64,000 nucleotides of DNA from a bacterium (GTDB lineage Bacteria; Myxococcota_A; Bradymonadia; UBA7976; UBA1532): NCBI GenBank assembly GCA_030426085.1, contig JAUHYW010000004.1:206465-270464 (forward strand). The letters run 5' to 3'. The position numbers and the translations under genes are program-made. Shown here piece after piece: positions 28,421 through 40,351 of the stretch; the stretch's first letter is position 1, and every line of letters starts with the position of its first letter. Under the pieces are notes generated by a model that had not been told where the DNA came from, made no database searches, and worked only from the letters and a program-made list of their open reading frames with translations.

Positions 28421-28915
28421 TCAGAGCGGCGTGTCGGGGGTGAGCAGCTCGACCAGCCGCCACCTGCCGATGCGCAGCGTATCGCTCCAGGTGCCGCCTT
28501 CGGCCTCGAGCACGGCGGCGTAGGCCGTCTTGAGTTCGATCTCTTCGCCGGTCAACCAGCTCGCCGCGAGGCTGAAGCCGGGGTTGTGCCCCAGCAGCAG
28601 CAGGCTGTCGACGTCGTCGGCGACGGTCTCGATGATCTGGCGGATGGCGGCGAGGCCGCTGAGGTAGAGGGTCTCGGTGAAGCGTGGCTCGAGGGTGTCG
28701 GGCATCGACGCCATCAGCCCGTCCCATGTCTCCCGGGTCCGGGTGGCGTCGCTGCTGATGACCCTCGCCGGGGTGTAGCCCCGATCGCGGACGAGCCGCC
28801 CGAGGTGGGGCGCGTCCCGCCGGCCGCGGCTGTTCAGCGGCCGCTCGTGATCGCTCTGGGCCGCTGTGTTCCACGCGCTCTTGGCGTGGCGCATGATGAT
28901 CAGCCGGCGCTTCAT
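28421..28915 (-). CDS. sixA: SixA-like phosphohistidine phosphatase
   Basis: The 164-residue protein belongs to the histidine phosphatase superfamily, SixA branch. RHAKSAW at the N-terminus carries the phospho-accepting His; ATRTRETW holds the second Arg; LLLGHNPG carries the second catalytic His. SixA removes phosphate from histidine in phosphotransfer proteins; in E. coli the target is in the nitrogen PTS or ArcB. It lies 19 bases downstream of preA on the same strand, probably in the same operon, although a functional link is not obvious. Confidence 0.93.
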   Translation of the reverse strand: MKRRLIIMRHAKSAWNTAAQSDHERPLNSRGRRDAPHLGRLVRDRGYTPARVISSDATRTRETWDGLMASMPDTLEPRFTETLYLSGLAAIRQIIETVADDVDSLLLLGHNPGFSLAASWLTGEEIELKTAYAAVLEAEGGTWSDTLRIGRWRLVELLTPDTPL

Positions 28916-28934
28916 GAGTGGGCGGTGATGAAGG

Positions 28935-30221
28935 TCAATGGGCGCCTTTCTTCGGCCTCAGGGTCGCCCCCTCGCCGACGTGCTGGTTCCAGGTCGCCGG
29001 GGTGTACCCGTTGTCCACCTCGACCATGCTGATGCAGCCGGGCACCGGGCACACGATCTGGCACAGGTTGCAGCCGACGCATTCGTCCTCGTCGATGACC
29101 GGGACCCGGCTCTCGCCTGTAGGGTGGATGCACTGATGGGCCCCGTCGTGGCACGCGGTCACGCAGAGCTGGCAGCCGATGCAGCTCTGGGCGTCGATCT
29201 TGGCGATGGTCTCGTAGTTGAGGTCGAGCTGGCCCCACTCGCTGAAGCTGGGCACCGCCTTGCCGACGAGCTGGTCGACGGTGGCGAAGCCGTGGCGGGC
29301 CATGTACTCGGTCAGCCCCTCGATCATGTCCTCGACGATGCGATAGCCCCGCAGCATGACCTCGGTGCACACCTGGACCGAGGTCGAGCCGAGCAGCATG
29401 AACTCGATCGCGTCCCGCCAGTTGCGCACCCCGCCGATGCCGCTGATCGGGATGTCGAAGCCCGGGTCGCGGGCGAGCGCGCCGACCATGTGCAGCGCGA
29501 TGGGCTTGACCGCCGCCCCGCAGTAGCCGCCGTTGGTCGACAGGCCGCCGACCCGGGGTTCGGGCACGAAGCGGTCGATGTCGACCCCGATGATCGACTT
29601 GATGGTGTTGATCAGGCTGACCCCGTCGGCGCCGCCCCGCTTCGCCGCGAGGCCGTGGGGCACGATGTCGCCCACGTTGGGGGTCAGCTTGACGAGCACC
29701 GGCACGGTGGCGAACTCCTTGGCCCAGCCGGTGATGCGCTCGTTGACCTTGGGCTCCTGGCCCACCGCCGAGCCCATGCCCCGCTCGCACATGCCGTGGG
29801 GGCAGCCGAAGTTCAGCTCGAGGCCGTCGGCCCCGGCGTCCTCCGAGCGCTGGATGATCTCCTTCCACTCCTCGCGGGTCTCGACCATCAGCGACACGAT
29901 CACCGCGTGGTCCGGATAGCGCTTCTTGACCTCGGCGATCTCGCGGAAGTTGACGTCGAGCGGGCGGTCGGTGATCAGCTCGATGTTGTTGAAGCCGATG
30001 GCCGCCGTGCCCCGGTAGTTCGTCGCGCCGAAGCGGCTGGAAACGTTCTGGATCGGGGTGCCGAGCGTCTTCCACACCGCGCCGCCCCAGCCGGCGTCGA
30101 ACGCGCGCATGATCTGCTCGCCGCTGTTGGTCGGCGGGGCCGAGGCCAGCCAGAACGGGTTGGGCGAGCGGATGCCGGCGCAGTCGGTGGTCAGATCGGG
30201 CTTCACCTTGGCGGCGGCCAT
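28935..30221 (-). CDS. preA: NAD-dependent dihydropyrimidine dehydrogenase, subunit PreA
   Basis: The 428-residue protein has a dihydroorotate-dehydrogenase-like FMN barrel (about 10-310) with ELNFGCPHGM, the catalytic-loop cysteine in STNGGYCGAAVKP and the FMN phosphate loop ISGIGGVRNWRDA. A ferredoxin-like C-terminus carries two [4Fe-4S] motifs, CIGCQLCVTAC and CVGCNLCQIVC. With PreT it reduces uracil or thymine to the dihydro forms (or the reverse) in pyrimidine degradation. The ATG at 30221 overlaps the preT stop by one base (TGATG), so translation is coupled. Confidence 0.96.
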   Translation of the reverse strand: MAAAKVKPDLTTDCAGIRSPNPFWLASAPPTNSGEQIMRAFDAGWGGAVWKTLGTPIQNVSSRFGATNYRGTAAIGFNNIELITDRPLDVNFREIAEVKKRYPDHAVIVSLMVETREEWKEIIQRSEDAGADGLELNFGCPHGMCERGMGSAVGQEPKVNERITGWAKEFATVPVLVKLTPNVGDIVPHGLAAKRGGADGVSLINTIKSIIGVDIDRFVPEPRVGGLSTNGGYCGAAVKPIALHMVGALARDPGFDIPISGIGGVRNWRDAIEFMLLGSTSVQVCTEVMLRGYRIVEDMIEGLTEYMARHGFATVDQLVGKAVPSFSEWGQLDLNYETIAKIDAQSCIGCQLCVTACHDGAHQCIHPTGESRVPVIDEDECVGCNLCQIVCPVPGCISMVEVDNGYTPATWNQHVGEGATLRPKKGAH

Positions 30222-31555
30222 CACACGGCTCCTTCGGTCTTCTGCGAGCGCAGGCTGTTGTCGGCGGCGAGCCAGGCGTCGATGGCCCGGGCGGCGGCTT
30301 TGCCTTCGGCGGCGGCGTTGACGACCTCTTTGCCGCCGTTGGCCGCGTCTCCCCCGGCATAGTACCCCGGGCGGCCGGTGTAGCCGTGCGCGTCGACCAC
30401 CAGCCGGCCCCGGTCGAGGCGCACCCCGTCGAGCCCGGCGATCAGCTCGCCGAGCTTGCCCTGCCCGATGGCGAGCAGCACCAGATCGGCCGGCAGGCGG
30501 TGGGCGCTGCCCTCGATGGGGCGCTTCTTCTCGTCGAGCTTCACCGCGTCCACCGCGAGGCCGTCGTCCCCGCGCGCGAAGCCGGTGGGCTGGGTCTGCC
30601 AGATGGCTTCGATGTTCTCCAGCTTCGCCGCCTGCCACTCGTGGGCGTAGCCGCTCATGCCGGCCTCGGTGCCCCGGTAGACCATCGCGACCCGGGGCAC
30701 GCCGAGCCCCTTGAGCTCGCGCACCGCGTCGACGGCGGTGTTGCCCCCGCCGATGACCAGCGCCCGCTCGACGCCGTCGAGGTCGACCTCGCCGAGCTTG
30801 AACCGCTCGATGAAGTCCACCGCGCCGTGGATGCCCGCGATCCCCTCGCAGTCGGGCAGCCAGCCGTCGGGGCCGAGCCCGAAGCCGACGAAGACCGCGT
30901 CGAAGTCCCGCTCGAGGTCGGCGAAGGTCACGTCCCGGCCGACCTCGACCCCGGTCTTCAGCTCGACGCCGCCGATGGACAGGACCCAGTCGACCTCGTC
31001 CTGAGAGCGGTCGGCCTTCATCTTGTAGGGGGCGACCCCCGTCGTATTGAGCCCGCCGACGACGGCCCGCTTCTCGAAGATCGTGCAGCCGTGGCCCATG
31101 CGACGCAGGGCGTGGGCGCAGGCGAGCGAGGCCGGACCGGCGCCGACGAGCGCGACCCGCTTGCCGGTGTCTTCGCCCGCCTCGAAGAACGTCCAGCCCT
31201 CGGCGTAGGCGACGTCGGTCGAGTAGCGCTGCAGCTTGCCGATCTGGATCGGGGGCACGCCCATGTGGTTGTAGACGCAGTCGCCGACGCACAGCACCTC
31301 GACCGGGCAGACCCGGGCGCAGCTCATGCCGAGGATGTTGGCCTCGAAGATGGTGCGGGCCGATCCCTTGACGTTGTCGGTGGCGATCTTGCGGATGAAC
31401 TCGGGGATGTCGATCCCGGTGGGGCACGCCTGGATGCAGGGCGCGTCGCTGCAGTAGAGGCAGCGGTTGGCTTCGGCGAGGGCCTGGCCGGTGGTGTAGG
31501 CCGGCTTGAAGTCGTCGAAGACGGCCTCGCTGCGTGCGCTCGGGGGCCGGATCAT
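30221..31555 (-). CDS. preT: NAD-dependent dihydropyrimidine dehydrogenase, subunit PreT
   Basis: The 444-residue protein has N-terminal [4Fe-4S] cysteines (CLYCSDAPCIQACP and CARVCPVEVLCVGDC), an FAD-binding Rossmann motif GAGPASLACAHAL (about 137-150), a second NAD-binding glycine motif GGGNTAVDAVREL, and a C-terminal FAD-contact segment AGGDAANGGKEVV. It passes electrons from NADH to PreA. The family is related to the small subunit of glutamate synthase, but the directly coupled PreA makes PreT the best call. Start ATG 31555 has a GGAG site. Confidence 0.95.
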   Translation of the reverse strand: MIRPPSARSEAVFDDFKPAYTTGQALAEANRCLYCSDAPCIQACPTGIDIPEFIRKIATDNVKGSARTIFEANILGMSCARVCPVEVLCVGDCVYNHMGVPPIQIGKLQRYSTDVAYAEGWTFFEAGEDTGKRVALVGAGPASLACAHALRRMGHGCTIFEKRAVVGGLNTTGVAPYKMKADRSQDEVDWVLSIGGVELKTGVEVGRDVTFADLERDFDAVFVGFGLGPDGWLPDCEGIAGIHGAVDFIERFKLGEVDLDGVERALVIGGGNTAVDAVRELKGLGVPRVAMVYRGTEAGMSGYAHEWQAAKLENIEAIWQTQPTGFARGDDGLAVDAVKLDEKKRPIEGSAHRLPADLVLLAIGQGKLGELIAGLDGVRLDRGRLVVDAHGYTGRPGYYAGGDAANGGKEVVNAAAEGKAAARAIDAWLAADNSLRSQKTEGAV

Positions 31556-31650
31556 GGGGTCTCCTCGGTCGGCGGGCGCCGCGCGCGGGGGCGCGGGTCC
31601 GGGAGCGCCAATCTAACGCACCGCCGGCCGGGGGCCAATATGAGACGCCG

Positions 31651-32538
31651 TCAGGAGGCCGTCGGGCGCCCCGCGCGGAAGGCGTCGAGGATCGCCTCGG
31701 CCTGGGGCCGGTCGTCGGGGTCGGTCTCGTCGACGAAGCGGCGCAGCCGCAGCAGGGCCTCCTCCCGGCGGCCGAGCGCGTCGAGCGCCCGGGCGATGCC
31801 GGCGTGCAGCAGCATCACGTCGGGGAACCGCCGGTGCAGGGCCTCGAGCGCGGCCAGCGCGCCCGGGGGGTCGTCTTCGATCCGGGCCAGGGCCGCCTGC
31901 ACCTCGGGCCCGATCATCATCGCCTCGAACACCACCCGGGGCACGAACGGACTGCGCAGGATGCCGAGCCCGTCGGTGACCTGCCCCGGCCGGGGGCTGA
32001 ACGGCAGCAGGTTGAACCCGGCCCCGAGCGCGGCGGCGAGGCAGAAGCTCTGGGCGACCACCACCCCCCAGTCGTCGCTGGACGCGAGCAGGGTGTCCCA
32101 GCCGATCGCGAGGGCGACCGCGGCGGCGAGCAGCAGCTCGACCCCGGGGCCGGCGGCGTAGATGAGGGCGTTCTTCCACCGGGCGCCGTCGATGCGGTCG
32201 GGCACCACCTCGACCAGCCCGACGATGGGGAACGCCCGGAGCTCGACCGGTACGCCGCCGATGGTCGGGCGGCCCACGGTGGGGCCGAAGCCGAGCTGCA
32301 CCCGCTCGACCCGCCAGCCGACGAGCCGGGCGACGACGGCGTGCCCCGCCTCGTGGATCACCGTCAGCAGGCCGTAGAACCCGAAGAAGAACAGGGTCGC
32401 CATGCGCCCGGGGGTGATGTCGCGCAGGATCTCGGCGGCGAAGAGGCCGAAGACGATCAGGCAGAAGACGAACAGGAAGATCCGGTCGCCGCCGGAGGGC
32501 GGCTTCCGGTCGGCGGTGCCCGGGTGGTCGTGGAACAT
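31651..32538 (-). CDS. M50 (site-2 protease-like) membrane metalloprotease
   Basis: The 295-residue protein has about six membrane helices. The metal site HEAGH at residues 62-66 is inside the second helix, and NLLPFSPRPGQVTDG is the family's second motif with the third ligand Asp. The C-terminal part (about 215-295) is soluble and TPR-like (ALAALEALHRRFPDV, ALDALGRREEALLRLR). It probably cleaves membrane-embedded substrates or has a housekeeping role; no anti-sigma factor is next to it. The start is ATG 32538. Sequence at the second motif differs from the usual NLLP-x-P-x-LDGG, so activity is likely but not certain. Confidence 0.88.
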   Translation of the reverse strand: MFHDHPGTADRKPPSGGDRIFLFVFCLIVFGLFAAEILRDITPGRMATLFFFGFYGLLTVIHEAGHAVVARLVGWRVERVQLGFGPTVGRPTIGGVPVELRAFPIVGLVEVVPDRIDGARWKNALIYAAGPGVELLLAAAVALAIGWDTLLASSDDWGVVVAQSFCLAAALGAGFNLLPFSPRPGQVTDGLGILRSPFVPRVVFEAMMIGPEVQAALARIEDDPPGALAALEALHRRFPDVMLLHAGIARALDALGRREEALLRLRRFVDETDPDDRPQAEAILDAFRAGRPTAS

Positions 32539-32570
32539 GGCGGCGTCCGGGGGCGGGCGCGGGGTCGACT

Positions 32571-33272
32571 CTACTCGCGGAAGGCGATGACGAGCCGCAG
32601 CACGTACCAGAAGAGCAGCGCCACCGCCGAGAACAGCGCCAGCGACGCGGCGACGTGGGCCCCGACCGGGTAGTGATGCAGCACGTTGGAGGTGTAGTAG
32701 AGGATGTAGCCCGCCGCCAGCGCCACCATCGCCGCCGAGAAGAGCGAGCCGAGGGTGAAGCCGAAGATCAGCGAGACGACGATGAGCCCCATGGCGGCGA
32801 ACCCGCCGAGCATCAGGGCCCGCCCCATGAAGGAGAAGTCCTTCTTGGTGAGGAAGACCGAGGCGGTCAGCCCCCCGAAGACGATCAGCGTGAGCACCCC
32901 GGCGGTGGGGATGACGTTGGGGTCGATGAAGTAGGCCGCGACGTACAGCATCGGCGTCAGCAGCAGCGCCTCGGCGACGACGTAGAGCCCCAGGCCGAGG
33001 TACTGCTTGCCCTGGCTGCCGCCCGAGGCGGCCCACTTCTCGGCGATCCAGCCGACGGCCATGAAGGCGCCGAGCATGAGCAGCCAGTTGAGCGGGCTGC
33101 CGTAGGCGAAGCGCATCATGGACTCGCCGACGGTCTGCACCAGCACGTAGCACAGCCCGGCGCAGGCCAGGATCGCCCCGCCGAGGTGGCCGTAGGTCAG
33201 CCGGATGAACTCGGCCCGCTCGTTGGCCGAGGCGTGGGCCGCGGCCCGGTCTTGGAAGGCGGCGTAGGACAT
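32571..33272 (-). CDS. Bax inhibitor-1 / YccA family membrane protein
   Basis: The 233-residue protein has seven hydrophobic helices, typical of bacterial BI-1 (TMBIM) proteins, including the segment TLIVFGGLTASVFLTKKDF and a C-terminal pore-type region with YILYYTSNVLHHYPVG. The family acts as a pH-sensitive Ca2+ leak channel in Bacillus YetJ; the physiological role elsewhere is unclear. The stop is 32 bases upstream of the M50 protease start on the same strand, so the two may be cotranscribed. Confidence 0.93.
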   Translation of the reverse strand: MSYAAFQDRAAAHASANERAEFIRLTYGHLGGAILACAGLCYVLVQTVGESMMRFAYGSPLNWLLMLGAFMAVGWIAEKWAASGGSQGKQYLGLGLYVVAEALLLTPMLYVAAYFIDPNVIPTAGVLTLIVFGGLTASVFLTKKDFSFMGRALMLGGFAAMGLIVVSLIFGFTLGSLFSAAMVALAAGYILYYTSNVLHHYPVGAHVAASLALFSAVALLFWYVLRLVIAFRE

Positions 33273-33344
33273 GGCGGTCTCCGTGGTCGGGTTCGCGATC
33301 TTCGATGCCGGCGGGGCGCGATCGGCCGCAGCGCCGACGGTCGT

Positions 33345-34457
33345 TCAGAGCAGATTGAACGACGCGTTGAGCAGCAGCGAGTTCTGCATCTGCCACTCGT
33401 CGATGATGGTCGGCAGGTACTTCGCCGAGAGCACGTAGTCCAGGGACGCCCACTTGGCCAGCTTGACCCCCACCTTGAGGCCGACGTCGACGTTGGTCTT
33501 CTCGAGGCCCTCGAGGTCGGGCTGCTCGGGGTCGGTGTAGAGCGGGTAGAGCACGTTGCCCAGGAAGCCGTAGGTCACCGTCTCGGTGAGCGCGCCCTCG
33601 GCCTCGACCTCGAGCTCGATGCCGATCTGGGTGCTGTCGTTGAGCGAGACGATCTCGATGACCGGGGTCGTGTCGTCGTCGGCGACCGCCCGCCCGCCCT
33701 GGGTGATGATCTGCTGGGCGCCGCCGCCGAGGCTGATGGTCAGCTCGATCAGCTTGTCGTCGATCGGGTTGGCGAACACCCCGATGCTCTCCCGCAGCAG
33801 CAGCGGCTCGAAGGCGCTGGTCAGCTCGAGCGACGTGCGGCCGGCGAGCGGCTCGGCCGGGCCGCCGTCGACGCTGTACTCGGCGTCGGCGGCCAGCAGC
33901 AGCTCACCGGGGAAGAGCTGGGTCGAGGCCCGGAATCGGGCGAAGGGGCCGAGCCAGGGCACCGCTTCGAGGTGGTAGAGGTACATCGAGCGCAGCTTGC
34001 CCTCGTCGGTGCTCTTGATGAACTCGTTGAGCGGCGGGGCGCTGGTCCGGCTGTGGGTGATGTCGAGGCTGTTGCGCCACTCGTGCAGCCCCAGGCGCAG
34101 GTCGGCGCTGCCCTTGACGGTGGCCCCGAGCTGGTGGGTCGTGCCGTCCTCGATGCCGGGCACGTCCCGGCTGTCGGAGAGCGCGTAGTTGATGCCCACC
34201 TGCAGCTTGAGGGTCCACCCGTCGACCGGCCCCTTCGGCTTCTGCATGGCCAGGGCCGCTTCGGCCGCCGAGCACTCGCAGCCGAGGGCCTTGGCCGCTT
34301 CGATCTGGGCTTTCTTCTCGGCGAGGGCCTTCTCGGCGGCCTCGCGCTCTTCGAAGATCGCCTTGCCCTCTTCGGTGGAGACGAAGTCGGCGGGCTGAGC
34401 CGCCGCGGCCAGGGGCAGGCTCATCAGGCCCAACACCAGCATGCATACTCGAGTCAC
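33345..34457 (-). CDS. Predicted outer membrane beta-barrel protein
   Basis: The 370-residue protein has a signal peptide ending at AAAAQP (about residue 21), a helical coiled-coil segment (about 28-70, with two Cys in GCECS), and about 280 residues of alternating hydrophobic/polar strands (for example LKLQVGINYALSD, LELTSAFEPLLLRESIG) up to a terminal phenylalanine region ASFNLL. This suits a small outer membrane barrel with a periplasmic coiled coil. No family is recognised. Function is unknown. Confidence 0.75.
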   Translation of the reverse strand: MTRVCMLVLGLMSLPLAAAAQPADFVSTEEGKAIFEEREAAEKALAEKKAQIEAAKALGCECSAAEAALAMQKPKGPVDGWTLKLQVGINYALSDSRDVPGIEDGTTHQLGATVKGSADLRLGLHEWRNSLDITHSRTSAPPLNEFIKSTDEGKLRSMYLYHLEAVPWLGPFARFRASTQLFPGELLLAADAEYSVDGGPAEPLAGRTSLELTSAFEPLLLRESIGVFANPIDDKLIELTISLGGGAQQIITQGGRAVADDDTTPVIEIVSLNDSTQIGIELEVEAEGALTETVTYGFLGNVLYPLYTDPEQPDLEGLEKTNVDVGLKVGVKLAKWASLDYVLSAKYLPTIIDEWQMQNSLLLNASFNLL

Positions 34458-34592
34458 GTCGTATCACTCCCGGCAGCCGGGGCCGCCCGCTGAAGTCGGT
34501 GGAGCACATGCCGGGTGGCACGCGCGATCGCTTGGAGAGTCGCGGGCCGGGGGCCGGCTGTCAACCGGGCCCGTGGTCGCCCGGGGCCGGGC

Positions 34593-35597
34593 TCACGGCA
34601 GCCGCACCCCGGCCAGCACGCCCCGGTGGTCGGAGACCACGTCGGGCAGGACCCGGTGCTCGACGATGTCGAGGCCCCGGGAGGCGAAGATCCAGTCCAG
34701 GCGCCGCTTGTGGAACGGGAAGGTCACCAGCGGCGCCTCGGGGTCGTGGGCCCGCAGCCCGAGCGCCTCGGCCAGCCGACGCAGCCCCTGCTCGCGCGCG
34801 TCCCACGAGGTGTTGAAGTCGCCCACCACGATGCGCAGCCGGTCCCGGGCGCGCAGCTCGTCGATGAGCGTCTCGATCTGCCGCCGGCGGATGGCCGCCC
34901 GGGCGAAGTCGAGGTGCACCGAGACGACGTCGACCGGGCAGTCGGGCGCGGTGGGGTGGGTCACCGTGCTCAGCACGAAGCCCTTGTTGAAGGTGGGCGG
35001 CGAGGGCACGAACGTGACCGAGAGCGGGTCGCTGAGCGGCAGCCGGGCGGCGAGCGCGGTGCCGTACTCGATGCGGGGGGCGACCATGTGCGCCCCCCGG
35101 ACCCGCCAGCCGAAGCCGGACGCCTCGGCGATGAACTCGACGTGGTCGAAGCCGCCGCTCCAGAAGGACGGCCCGTCGGCCTCCTGGAAGGCGACGACGT
35201 CCGGGCGCTCGCGGCGCAGCACCTCGGCGACGGCGTCGAGGTTGCGCTGGATGGTGCGGGTGCGCTTGAGGGCCTGATGAAAGCCGGTGCTGCGGCCGTG
35301 GGCCAGGTTGAGGGTGACGACCCGCAGCATCGCCCGGCCGTCGGCGTCGGCCCGCCCTCCGCTCTCGGGGGCGCTGGTCCGGTCGACGTCGGGCACGGCC
35401 CGCAGCGGGTCGCTGCGCGGGGGCAGCGTACGTCGGATGCGGGCCACCACCCGGGGGCGGCGGGCGATGGCCCGCCGGATCCGGCTGCGCCGGGCGGGCG
35501 GGCTGTCGGGCGAGGTGTCATCCGCGGCGGCGGCGTCGTCCACCGGGGCGGCGTCGGCCGGCGTCTCGCTCTCGGTCGGGGCGTCGGGTTCGGGCAT
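34593..35597 (-). CDS. Endonuclease/exonuclease/phosphatase (EEP) family hydrolase
   Basis: The 334-residue protein has an N-terminal Asp/Ala/Pro-rich and then Arg-rich segment (about 1-85), and an EEP domain (about 88-334). Motifs are VVTLNLAHG, VVAFQEAD (metal Glu), VVSVHLDFARA, VVGDFNTSWDA and SDHRGVL (catalytic Asp-His). The family covers phosphodiesterases acting on nucleic acids, lipids or sphingomyelin; the substrate here is unknown. The start is ATG 35597 by default; GTG 35615 is an alternative, and neither has a good ribosome site. It is divergent from the CDF transporter. Confidence 0.85.
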   Translation of the reverse strand: MPEPDAPTESETPADAAPVDDAAAADDTSPDSPPARRSRIRRAIARRPRVVARIRRTLPPRSDPLRAVPDVDRTSAPESGGRADADGRAMLRVVTLNLAHGRSTGFHQALKRTRTIQRNLDAVAEVLRRERPDVVAFQEADGPSFWSGGFDHVEFIAEASGFGWRVRGAHMVAPRIEYGTALAARLPLSDPLSVTFVPSPPTFNKGFVLSTVTHPTAPDCPVDVVSVHLDFARAAIRRRQIETLIDELRARDRLRIVVGDFNTSWDAREQGLRRLAEALGLRAHDPEAPLVTFPFHKRRLDWIFASRGLDIVEHRVLPDVVSDHRGVLAGVRLP

Positions 35598-35709
35598 GTC
35601 CAAAGGTGTGCTCACCGGGGCGCGCAATGCAACGGGTCGACGAGGGCCGCATCTCTCCGACGGCCCTTCGGATTGCTCTGCGGGGGCCGATCGGAGACGA
35701 TGTCGACGC

Positions 35710-36756
35710 ATGGGACATGGACACAGCCACCACGGGCACGGTCACGCTCACGGCCACGAGCACGGCCACACCCACGGCCACGCCCACGGCGGCGACCCCT
35801 ACTCCGAGGCCGGCCGGCGGGCGCTGCGCTGGTCGCTCGTCCTCAACGGCGGCTTCCTGCTGATCGAGGCCGGGGTCGGCTGGTGGGCCGACTCCCTGGC
35901 GCTGCTGTCGGACGCGGGGCACATGGTCGGCGACGTCAGCGCGCTGATGCTGGCCTACGTGGTCGCCGGGCTCGCCCGGCGGCCGGCGACCCCCACCCGC
36001 ACCTTCGGGCTCACCCGGGCCGAGGCCCTCGGCGCCTTCGTCAACGGGCTGGCCCTGCTGGTGGTGGTCGGCTTCATCGCCGTCGAGGCCATCGAGCGGG
36101 TGAGCGGTGACCCGCCGGCGGTGCCCGGCTGGCCGGTGCTCGTGGTCGGCGCGATCGGGCTCGCGATCAACCTCGGCTCGGCCTGGGCGCTGTGGCGCAG
36201 CGCCTCGGGGGACATCAACGTGCAGGGGGCGCTGGCCCACATGCTGGCCGACGCGCTCGGGTCGGTCGGCGCGATGGTCGCCGCGGGGCTGATCCTGCTC
36301 TTCGGCTGGCACTGGGCCGACCCGGCGGTGAGCCTCGTCGTCGCCGGGCTCGTGCTGTGGGGCGCCCTGCGGGTGGTCGCGTCCGCGACCCGGGTGCTGC
36401 TCGACTTCGCCCCCGCCGATCTGGACGCCTCGCGCATCGAAGAGGCCCTGAGCGCGTTGGCCGGCGTCGCGGCGGTGCACGACGTGCACGTCTGGGGGCA
36501 GGCGGGGTCCCGGGTGATGGTCACCGCGCACGTCGTACCGGCCGCCGAGGCCACCCCGTTCGACGTGCTGCGCCGGGCCGAGGTCTGCCTGCGCGAAGGG
36601 CTGGGCGTGGGGCACTCGACCCTTCAGATCGAGCCGCGCACCGGCTGCCCCCAGCCGGCGTGCCCGTTCGCCGAACCGCAGGCGGACGCCGAGCCGGGGC
36701 ACGACCACGCCGCGCACAGCCACGACGAGCCCCCGGCGGCCGCCCACCGACACTGA
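35710..36756 (+). CDS. Cation diffusion facilitator (Zn/Co efflux, CzcD/ZitB-like)
   Basis: The 348-residue protein has a His-rich N-terminus (13 His in the first 28 residues), six membrane helices and a C-terminal cytoplasmic domain. Metal-site motifs are SDAGHMVGD in the second helix and HMLADALGS in the fifth, matching the zinc-type His/Asp tetrad. A second His-rich tail ends the protein. It exports Zn(II) or similar ions in exchange for protons. GGAGA precedes the ATG at 35710. No metal regulator gene is adjacent. Confidence 0.95.
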   Translation: MGHGHSHHGHGHAHGHEHGHTHGHAHGGDPYSEAGRRALRWSLVLNGGFLLIEAGVGWWADSLALLSDAGHMVGDVSALMLAYVVAGLARRPATPTRTFGLTRAEALGAFVNGLALLVVVGFIAVEAIERVSGDPPAVPGWPVLVVGAIGLAINLGSAWALWRSASGDINVQGALAHMLADALGSVGAMVAAGLILLFGWHWADPAVSLVVAGLVLWGALRVVASATRVLLDFAPADLDASRIEEALSALAGVAAVHDVHVWGQAGSRVMVTAHVVPAAEATPFDVLRRAEVCLREGLGVGHSTLQIEPRTGCPQPACPFAEPQADAEPGHDHAAHSHDEPPAAAHRH

Positions 36757-36975
36757 AGAGCTTTCCCACACACTCCGGCGCTTCACCCAGCACCGTCCCG
36801 AACGCCGAGCTCGGTGTCTCTCAGGCTCGAAATACCGTCTGATATTCCTGCGGCTTCGTTCCTCGGCGTCCGGCCCGGCGCTGTGCTCGACCGTATCTTG
36901 TGGGCAAGCTCTGAAGGGGGAGACAGCGCGGCGGTGGTGGCCAGCGCGCGGCGACCTGCGCGGCGCGCCCCGCCA

Positions 36976-38072
36976 TCAGCCGGTCGGCGGCTCGGTCTCG
37001 CCCCGCAGCGCCATCGGCGGCAGCAGGCCGTCGGTCTCCCGGATCGGCGGCGGCGGCAGCGTCGTCGCCCGCCGCTGGATGGGCAGCGTGACGATGAACG
37101 TGCTGCCTTCCCCCGGCGCGCTCTGGGCGGTGATCGCCCCGTCGTGGGCCTCGACGATGCGCCGACACAACGTCAGGCCGATACCCCGCCCGGGGAAGGC
37201 GTCGGCGGTGTGCAGCCGCTGGAAGAGCCGGAAGATGCGGTTGACGTAGCGCTGGTCGAAGCCGATCCCGTCGTCGGAGATCGTCAGCATGAAGCACGGG
37301 GTGCCGTCCGCCGGCCGCTCGAGATAGCGCCCCCCGATCTCGATGTGGGGGCCCGCGCCGGGCCGGCGGAACTTGAGCGCGTTGCCCACGAGGTGGACCA
37401 TGAGCCGCCGGATCTGACCCGGGTCGGCCTCGATGGTCGCCAGCTCGCCGATACGCACCTCGGCCCCGGCCTCGGCCACCAGGGACCCGTGCTCCTCGAC
37501 CGCCGCCCGGGCCACCTCGCCCAGATCGATGCGGGCCGCCTTGGGGGTCTGGTCGGGGCGGTGCAGATCCAGCAGATCGTCGAGCAGGCCTTCGAAATGA
37601 TCGGCCGCCTGCCGCATGCGCACGAGGTGCTGCCGACCGCCCTCGCTGAGCCGCGCCCGCTCGTCCTCGGCGAGCAGATCACCGAACATCCGGATCTTGC
37701 GCAGTGGCTCCTGCAAGTCGTGGGTCGCCGCGAAGGCGAACTCCCGCAGCTCGCGGGTGCTCTTCTCGAGTCGCTCGGCCCCGATCTGCCGCCGGCGGCG
37801 GACCTCGGCCTCGACCGCGCGCACCTCGGCCCGGGCCGCGTCCCGCTCGACCTCCAGATCGGCGATGCGGAGCTGGAGCTCGGCGATGCGCTCGTCGGGC
37901 AGGGGCCGCTCGACCGTCGGCGGATCCAGCGCCCGGGTCCGGGCCAGCGCGATGCCCAGGACCAGCCCGAGCGCCAGCGGCGCCGGCCACCATGCCGCCC
38001 CGCTGGCGAGGCCATGGCCCACCGCCAGCCCCAGCAGGGCACCCAGCGTCAGTCCGAGCGGCCCCGCCCGCA

Positions 38073-38073
<1 letters not shown>
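36976..38073 (-). CDS. Membrane sensor histidine kinase
   Basis: The 365-residue protein has two N-terminal membrane helices (about 5-22 and 27-44), a coiled coil (about 55-110), a HisKA domain with the phospho-acceptor in ATHDLQEPLRKI (about 117), and an HATPase domain with N-box VHLVGNALKF, G1 SDDGIGFD, F-box RIFRLFQRLH and G2 GRGIGLTLC. The H-box type is that of phytochrome-like kinases. There is no periplasmic domain and no response regulator next to it. The ATG at 38073 overlaps the stop of the upstream AAA ATPase gene by one base (TGATG), so the two are translationally coupled and may work together. Confidence 0.93.
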
Positions 38074-40199
<2,126 letters not shown>

Positions 40200-40351
40200 C
40201 GGGCCCTCCTCTCGAGATTGCGCGATCTTGCCCGCCCGGGCGACGGCACTCAAGGCGCGCCTGCCGGGGCCCGCCGGCGGTCGCCCGCGGCCGGTGGTCG
40301 AATGGCCGCCAGCGTTGACGCCGACCGGCGCCTCGCGGCATCTATCCCCGG

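Noticed and set aside
36757..36975. Gap between convergent CDF and histidine kinase genes, considered as a small RNA gene
   Set aside because: It is somewhat less GC-rich, but no promoter, stable fold or terminator could be supported by eye.
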